Assembly (NCBI GenBank): GCA_000384495.1
Contig: ARQR01000016.1
Span: forward strand, 1-5,247
Direction: 5' to 3'
Source of the DNA: an actinobacterium SCGC AAA015-D07
Lineage (GTDB): Bacteria > Actinomycetota > Acidimicrobiia > Actinomarinales > Actinomarinaceae
DNA: 5,247 nt
In this document: piece by piece, positions 4,744 through 5,247 of the stretch
Position numbering within the stretch: position 1 is the first letter of the stretch
Layout: each line of letters opens with the position of its first letter
Notes under the pieces: model-generated
What the model was told of the DNA's origin: nothing
The model's database searches: none
What the model saw: only the letters and a program-made list of their open reading frames with translations
Position numbers and translations under genes: made by a program

Positions 4744-5247
4744 TCTTCTTCGTTGCTACTAGGTGCAAAAACTACTGATCTATATGGCTCTCTACCTTCA
4801 GAATATGATCTAATACCATCTATTTCTGCAACAGCATCATGAAGGGTCTTTCTGTCTACAGAGTTCATTGGTTCGAGCATAACTTCCTGTTTGTCCTCTA
4901 ATATTTGTTTGGTAAGTCTCTCAGCATAAATTGTAAGAGCCTCTTTCCTTTTTAAAGCATAATCTGCCACATCAAGTCTTAGTCTTGTTCCAGCACCCGT
5001 TTTTCTTTGAACTGCTGTTCGTGTTAGTTCATGAAGTGACCGAATAATAATTCCTTTTTCCCCTACAAGGGCTTCGGTTTGTTCTCCTTTAACGTTTACA
5101 ACAAGATTTTTATCTTCAACTTCCCCTTCAACTTTTCCATCAAGCCCAAAAGAGTCAATTAGTCCTTGTAAAAAGTCAACTGATACCTTTAATTGTTCAT
5201 TGGGGTCTGCTTCAACCCTTGGTTTTTTTGGCTCATAACTTCTTTTT
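4740..5247 (-). CDS. jag: Jag / KhpB-type RNA-binding protein, KH and R3H domains (5' partial)
   Basis: This is the C-terminal 168 residues of a Jag (SpoIIIJ-associated, KhpB) RNA-binding protein. The frame is open to the right edge. The GTG at 4970 could be taken for a start but is an internal valine codon, since clear Jag homology continues upstream of it. Visible residues 1-20 are a charged linker. A KH domain follows at about 20-95 with its GxxG loop as GEKG (62-65), then LHELTRTAVQRKTGAGTRLR. The R3H domain is at about 100-162, with the R-xxx-H pair at R132 and H136 inside LEPMNSVDRKTLHDAV, then SYSEGREPYRSVVF. The LTR.AVQR.TG wording is typical of actinobacterial members. The Jag_N domain would be outside the window, and in related chromosomes yidC, rnpA and rpmH lie further upstream. 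The stop overlaps the rsmG start. Confidence 0.94.
   Translation of the reverse strand, partial: KRSYEPKKPRVEADPNEQLKVSVDFLQGLIDSFGLDGKVEGEVEDKNLVVNVKGEQTEALVGEKGIIIRSLHELTRTAVQRKTGAGTRLRLDVADYALKRKEALTIYAERLTKQILEDKQEVMLEPMNSVDRKTLHDAVAEIDGIRSYSEGREPYRSVVFAPSSNEEE

Noticed and set aside
4740..4970. A separate 76-residue protein starting at GTG 4970
   Set aside because: The frame stays open upstream and encodes the KH domain of Jag, so 4970 is an internal codon.

Overview
The window is an AT-rich, extremely compact stretch of bacterial chromosome. It holds eight protein genes and one 28-nt intergenic gap (422-449); every other junction between neighbouring genes overlaps. Gene order and orientation match the oriC-proximal segment of Actinobacteria as known in Mycobacterium: trxB and cwlM read one way, parB, parA, rsmG and jag read the other, and the two sets converge at cwlM/parB. 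The combination of this order, an actinobacterial-looking Jag C-terminus and a CwlM-type protein with strongly AT-biased codons suggests a streamlined low-GC actinobacterium. The marine Candidatus Actinomarina group is my best guess from general knowledge; it is not proven by the sequence.

Left half (+ strand): the 3' part of a GNAT acetyltransferase gene, cut by the window start (2-421); a 94-residue two-helix membrane protein of unknown function (450-734); thioredoxin reductase trxB (727-1641); and a CwlM-like protein (1613-2581). The CwlM-like protein has two peptidoglycan-binding-like modules and an amidase-3 fold from which the zinc and catalytic residues appear to be lost. A TATGAT hexamer placed 6 nt before the ATG at 450 suggests a leaderless promoter driving the membrane protein-trxB-cwlM operon. 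The thioredoxin gene that normally lies between trxB and cwlM is absent.

Right half (- strand): jag (RNA-binding KH-R3H protein, cut by the window end), rsmG (16S rRNA m7G methyltransferase family, with weakened motifs), parA and parB, all overlapping and probably one operon that starts to the right of the window. A perfect 16-bp parS site lies inside rsmG, about 60 bp upstream of parA, so the ParABS segregation system carries its ATPase, its CTPase/DNA-binding protein and its centromere within about 1.6 kb.

The two operons converge with overlapping stop codons. A perfect 20-bp palindrome sits at this junction inside the cwlM coding end and is the only candidate for a transcriptional boundary there. 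I found no RNA genes, mobile elements, CRISPR arrays or evidence of recent gene transfer. The most distinctive points are the parS embedded in rsmG, the dead-looking CwlM amidase fold, the unusual RsmG motifs and the degree of gene overlap.
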